Assembly: GCA_949130495.1 (NCBI GenBank)
Contig: CASBWL010000040.1
Location: 3,400,674 to 3,464,673, forward strand
From: Sambucus nigra
Taxonomy: Eukaryota > Streptophyta > Magnoliopsida > Dipsacales > Adoxaceae
Direction of reading: 5' to 3'
Length of the DNA: 64,000 nucleotides
The notes beneath the pieces are model-generated. The model saw nothing but the letters and a program-made list of their open reading frames with translations. It did no database searches and was not told the origin of the DNA. This document shows positions 61,268 through 64,000 of this stretch, piece after piece (positions within the stretch are counted from its first letter, which is position 1; each line of letters begins with the position of its first letter). Made by a program: the position numbers and the translations under genes.

Positions 61268-64000
61268 TGTAATACCCCGTAAATTTTTGGAATAAAATAT
61301 TTTGATTTAATGGAAATTTATGATTTTGGATTTTTTTTATAATAACTTAATTTGGGAGAACAAAAAATTAAGCGAGCGAAAAATAATTAACACATAAATA
61401 AAATTTTGGGCGCGTGTTATTTTAGCATAATAAAATGTCCAAGTAAAATAAAAATATTTGAGATGCTTTTTGGGGACCGTCGGAGACTCGGTTTAGTGTT
61501 TTGAATATCTAGAATTGGGCCTGGGTCATAGGTATATAAGTTGAGAAGCTTTTGGGCTAATTAGATTATGGGTTCGGGTCCATTTGGGGTTCCAAAAGTT
61601 GGGTTTTAGGCCCAACTCGGGATTGGCACTAATTAAGTGTTTAAGTGGGCGTAAACCACTACCCCACCATCATTATAGAAAACCTAAACTGCGAGTAACA
61701 TGAGAAGAGGGGAAAAAGCCTATGAAGAGGAAAAAGGGCAAGAGCAAGGGAGAATCAAGGAGAGAAATCAAAAGGGCTTCAAGGGATCTTCTTCCAAAAA
61801 CCTTTAAGGCAAGAATTTTTCTTGCTAATTTATGTTCCAATTTATTTCATGATGCATGTAATTTACCTCCTTTTTATATTTCTCAAAATTAGGTAAATTA
61901 TTTTGGTTTTTATGATGAATAACACATGTAGAGGTTTGATCCTATATTGTAGAATTGTTCCCAGAATTATTGAAAAATGGGATTAGATTCCTTGGGTTTC
62001 TTGATAGTAGAATTGGGGACATCTGGACCCTTTAATGTAGATGAAAGTAATGGTAGTATACGGGTTTAAAATCTAATGAAAACCTCATGATAGATGTTCT
62101 ATATTATGGACTAACAGTGTTGGAGATTGCATGAAAATAAGAGTTGAAATAGATGTTTAATGTTCATAATGTCTGGAAGAATTGAGTATGATATTGGGAT
62201 TAAATCATGTTATTAATGTATCTAAGAGGACTAAACAAGTTCTAGGGACTCAACTATATAACTATGAAGTAGTGTAAACCATTAGAAGTGAATTTATAAT
62301 GAAGAATAAGAATCCCGTCTTGAAAAATATAAGCAGATTTGGGCTGTTGTTCAGGCCCGAATCGATTTAGCTTGACCAGCGAATCATTCGGGCCTTACAG
62401 AATCGATTCGCCCCTAGGGACAAAGGGAATTGGGATGGGGATTTGGTTGTGGGTATTTTTAGGAGTTCAAGCAAGTGGGTAGAACCATGTTTGGGTCAAT
62501 AGCGAATTTATTAAAATTATAAATGTCTTCACATCAAATGGGAGAGATTTTATTTAACTAAGGGGTTAAATAATTATAAAAGGGAATGGGAGATTATAAT
62601 TATCCGATGATTAAATATTATTTGGATACCAGTGGATATTAGGTGGGATATTTTGGTAATTATAGAGTAACTACCTACACTTATTATATGAGATAAGTAA
62701 TAAGTAATTATATATGGGGAAAAGTAATACTTTAATTGGTGGAAAATTATGAGTAAAGAGGGAAATGTTGTGGACTTGGGTTGGATTACTATGGTAATTA
62801 TGGAATAATTACTCATACATATTATATGGGGTAATAATATGTATTATTGTGAATTTATGTGGACTTTGGATGGACTTTTATGGTAATTATAGAGTAATTA
62901 CCTTTACAAATTATATGGGAAAAATAATATGTATTATATTACATTTGTTTGTGGACACATCAGTGGACTTACCTATCGGCTCGGGGGTTCGCGCGTTCAG
63001 CCAATGACCACACATCGGCACATGTGGGCTTGGCATTGTGTAGGCATATAGGTACTACGTGGAGGCTCCACCCTCGAGTGGTAGGTGTGGCGCTGACCCT
63101 TCTTGTATTATCGATGTGTATGGGTCGTATACAGGTGTTCAGCGTAGGGACCGTCCCCAACTTATGTGTGTTTTGTGGTGTCTACTTAGGATGTCAGGAT
63201 TCCTCGACACTGTCTAATTTGGATGTTAGGATTCCTTCGAACTTGCCTAGAGAGCACGAATTTCACACCAACGGTATATGCCCTTGTGTGTCACAAGTAT
63301 GGAAGGACATATATTATAAATTCCCCGGATAGCATGTAAATAAATTATTTGCCCAAAAATGTGACTATAAAGTAAATTTGTGATCATTTATTACGTAGTG
63401 GATATTTATGCTTCTTAGGTGGAGATTATGAGACTGGAAAATTATAAATAATTATAATTCAATGTAGTCGACAGATTTAAATCAGTTAATCATTATATAA
63501 AATTGGCACGTAGTTGTAGTTATTATTTGGGGACTTTGGGATGCGAGACATGTCACACTTAGATGAGGGATGAGATGATATACGCATGTGAGTGTCAAAA
63601 AGGGTGAATATTTATTTTGCATCAACTGTATTATTGCATTATAAGTTAATTAAGATAATTATTTCACACCTCAAAATGTTGACCCAAATTATAAATGTTT
63701 TTTCCCCAGATTATTTCTAAACAGGGATAGCGGGACTGTTGCTTTACCAGCCTTGCGATCTCTCAATGGTTAGCAGCCATCCGGATTGTGGACTCTAGCT
63801 TAGGTGCTTTTTTTCCAGAGTTTCGTTACTTTATTTGGAAGTATTGTAAGGGTATAAGCACATGATTTATTTAATTATTTACATTATGTTGGAGTTTGTG
63901 ATATTACTTGCAGTTGGATTTATTCTCCAGTTACTGTTGGTTTGGTTTTAATTATTGTCGGAGTTATATTTATATTGTTTTAAAGTATCATATTTTAAAT
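61268..64000 (+). repeat. Partial long LTR (family D), runs off the window
   Basis: Starts TGTAATACCCCG like element B's LTR and has the same layout: an AT-rich start, a promoter-like CATTATAGAAAACC (about 61670), a purine leader, the hairpin at 61809-61825, and an ATCGAT-type cluster at about 62345-62415. Its sequence is otherwise distinct from A, B and C. The 127-codon ORF (62949-63332) and its antisense twin show no family features. Confidence 0.7.
61809..61825 (+). other. Conserved LTR hairpin (D), compensated stem
   Basis: GCAAGAATTTTTCTTGC: 6-bp stem GCAAGA/TCTTGC. Relative to C and A (GCAAGT/ACTTGC) both bases of the last pair are changed, keeping the pairing. Confidence 0.65.

Noticed and set aside
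63061..63300. Weak likeness of LTR D to the shared block of elements A and B
   Set aside because: Only scattered short words match (GGATTCCT, CACGAAT); the core AGTAGTGTA...GGGTTCC is absent.
62949..63332. 127-codon ORF in LTR D, open on both strands
   Set aside because: Lies inside an LTR, has no family motif, and an antisense ORF covers the same bases; probably chance.

Overview
This window is nuclear DNA of a flowering plant. It is AT-rich, full of microsatellites and built almost entirely of nested and decayed transposable elements plus fragments of plant genes. The fragments I could name are exons of raffinose synthase, calcyclin-binding protein (CacyBP) and an O-acetylserine lyase-like enzyme. 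No intact host gene, rRNA, tRNA or CRISPR array was found. The species cannot be named from sequence alone.

Layout. 1-845 is a broken RTE-like LINE reverse transcriptase on the minus strand. 845-1810 is one arm of an inverted duplication whose fuller partner lies at 35971-37250. Between about 2342 and 11828 lies AT-rich DNA with isolated exons of three plant genes, a Helitron-like 3' terminus at 2342 and a non-autonomous hAT element with a perfect 8-bp target duplication (11020-11737).

11829-33962 is a decayed Ty1/copia element with 5-bp target duplication CTCCT. A Helitron carrying an RPA-like remnant (11839-16039) sits inside its 5' LTR, inserted exactly between an A and a T. A full Ty3/gypsy element of the Tat lineage (19870-31725, minus strand, target duplication ACCAT) sits in its integrase/RT linker. 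The Tat element has LTRs, PBS, Gag, protease, RT, two different RNase H domains and integrase, all broken by stops and frameshifts. It also has an opposite-strand ORF of the 'putative gypsy-type transposon' family between pol and the 3' LTR.

34815-64000 is dominated by LTR elements with very long LTRs and no recognisable coding capacity (LARD-like). They are a truncated LTR (C), a pair of about 3.2-kb LTRs (element A, 40651-60281, plus strand), a nested element with about 3.0-kb LTRs (B, 46532-56829, minus strand, target duplication ACGGG inside A), and an LTR running off the right edge (D, 61268-64000). These LTRs differ widely in sequence, yet share a short hairpin downstream of the promoter, with a compensatory change in D, and a cluster of ATCGAT-type palindromes further on. 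Those shared features are the most interesting unexplained signals here. Two further gene fragments with coherent splice phase (36204-36905 and 60541-60985, both minus) could not be identified.

Nothing acts as a cellular pathway. The relationships are those of insertion history: A before B, and the copia element before both the Helitron and the Tat element. All readings were made by eye; no database search was run.
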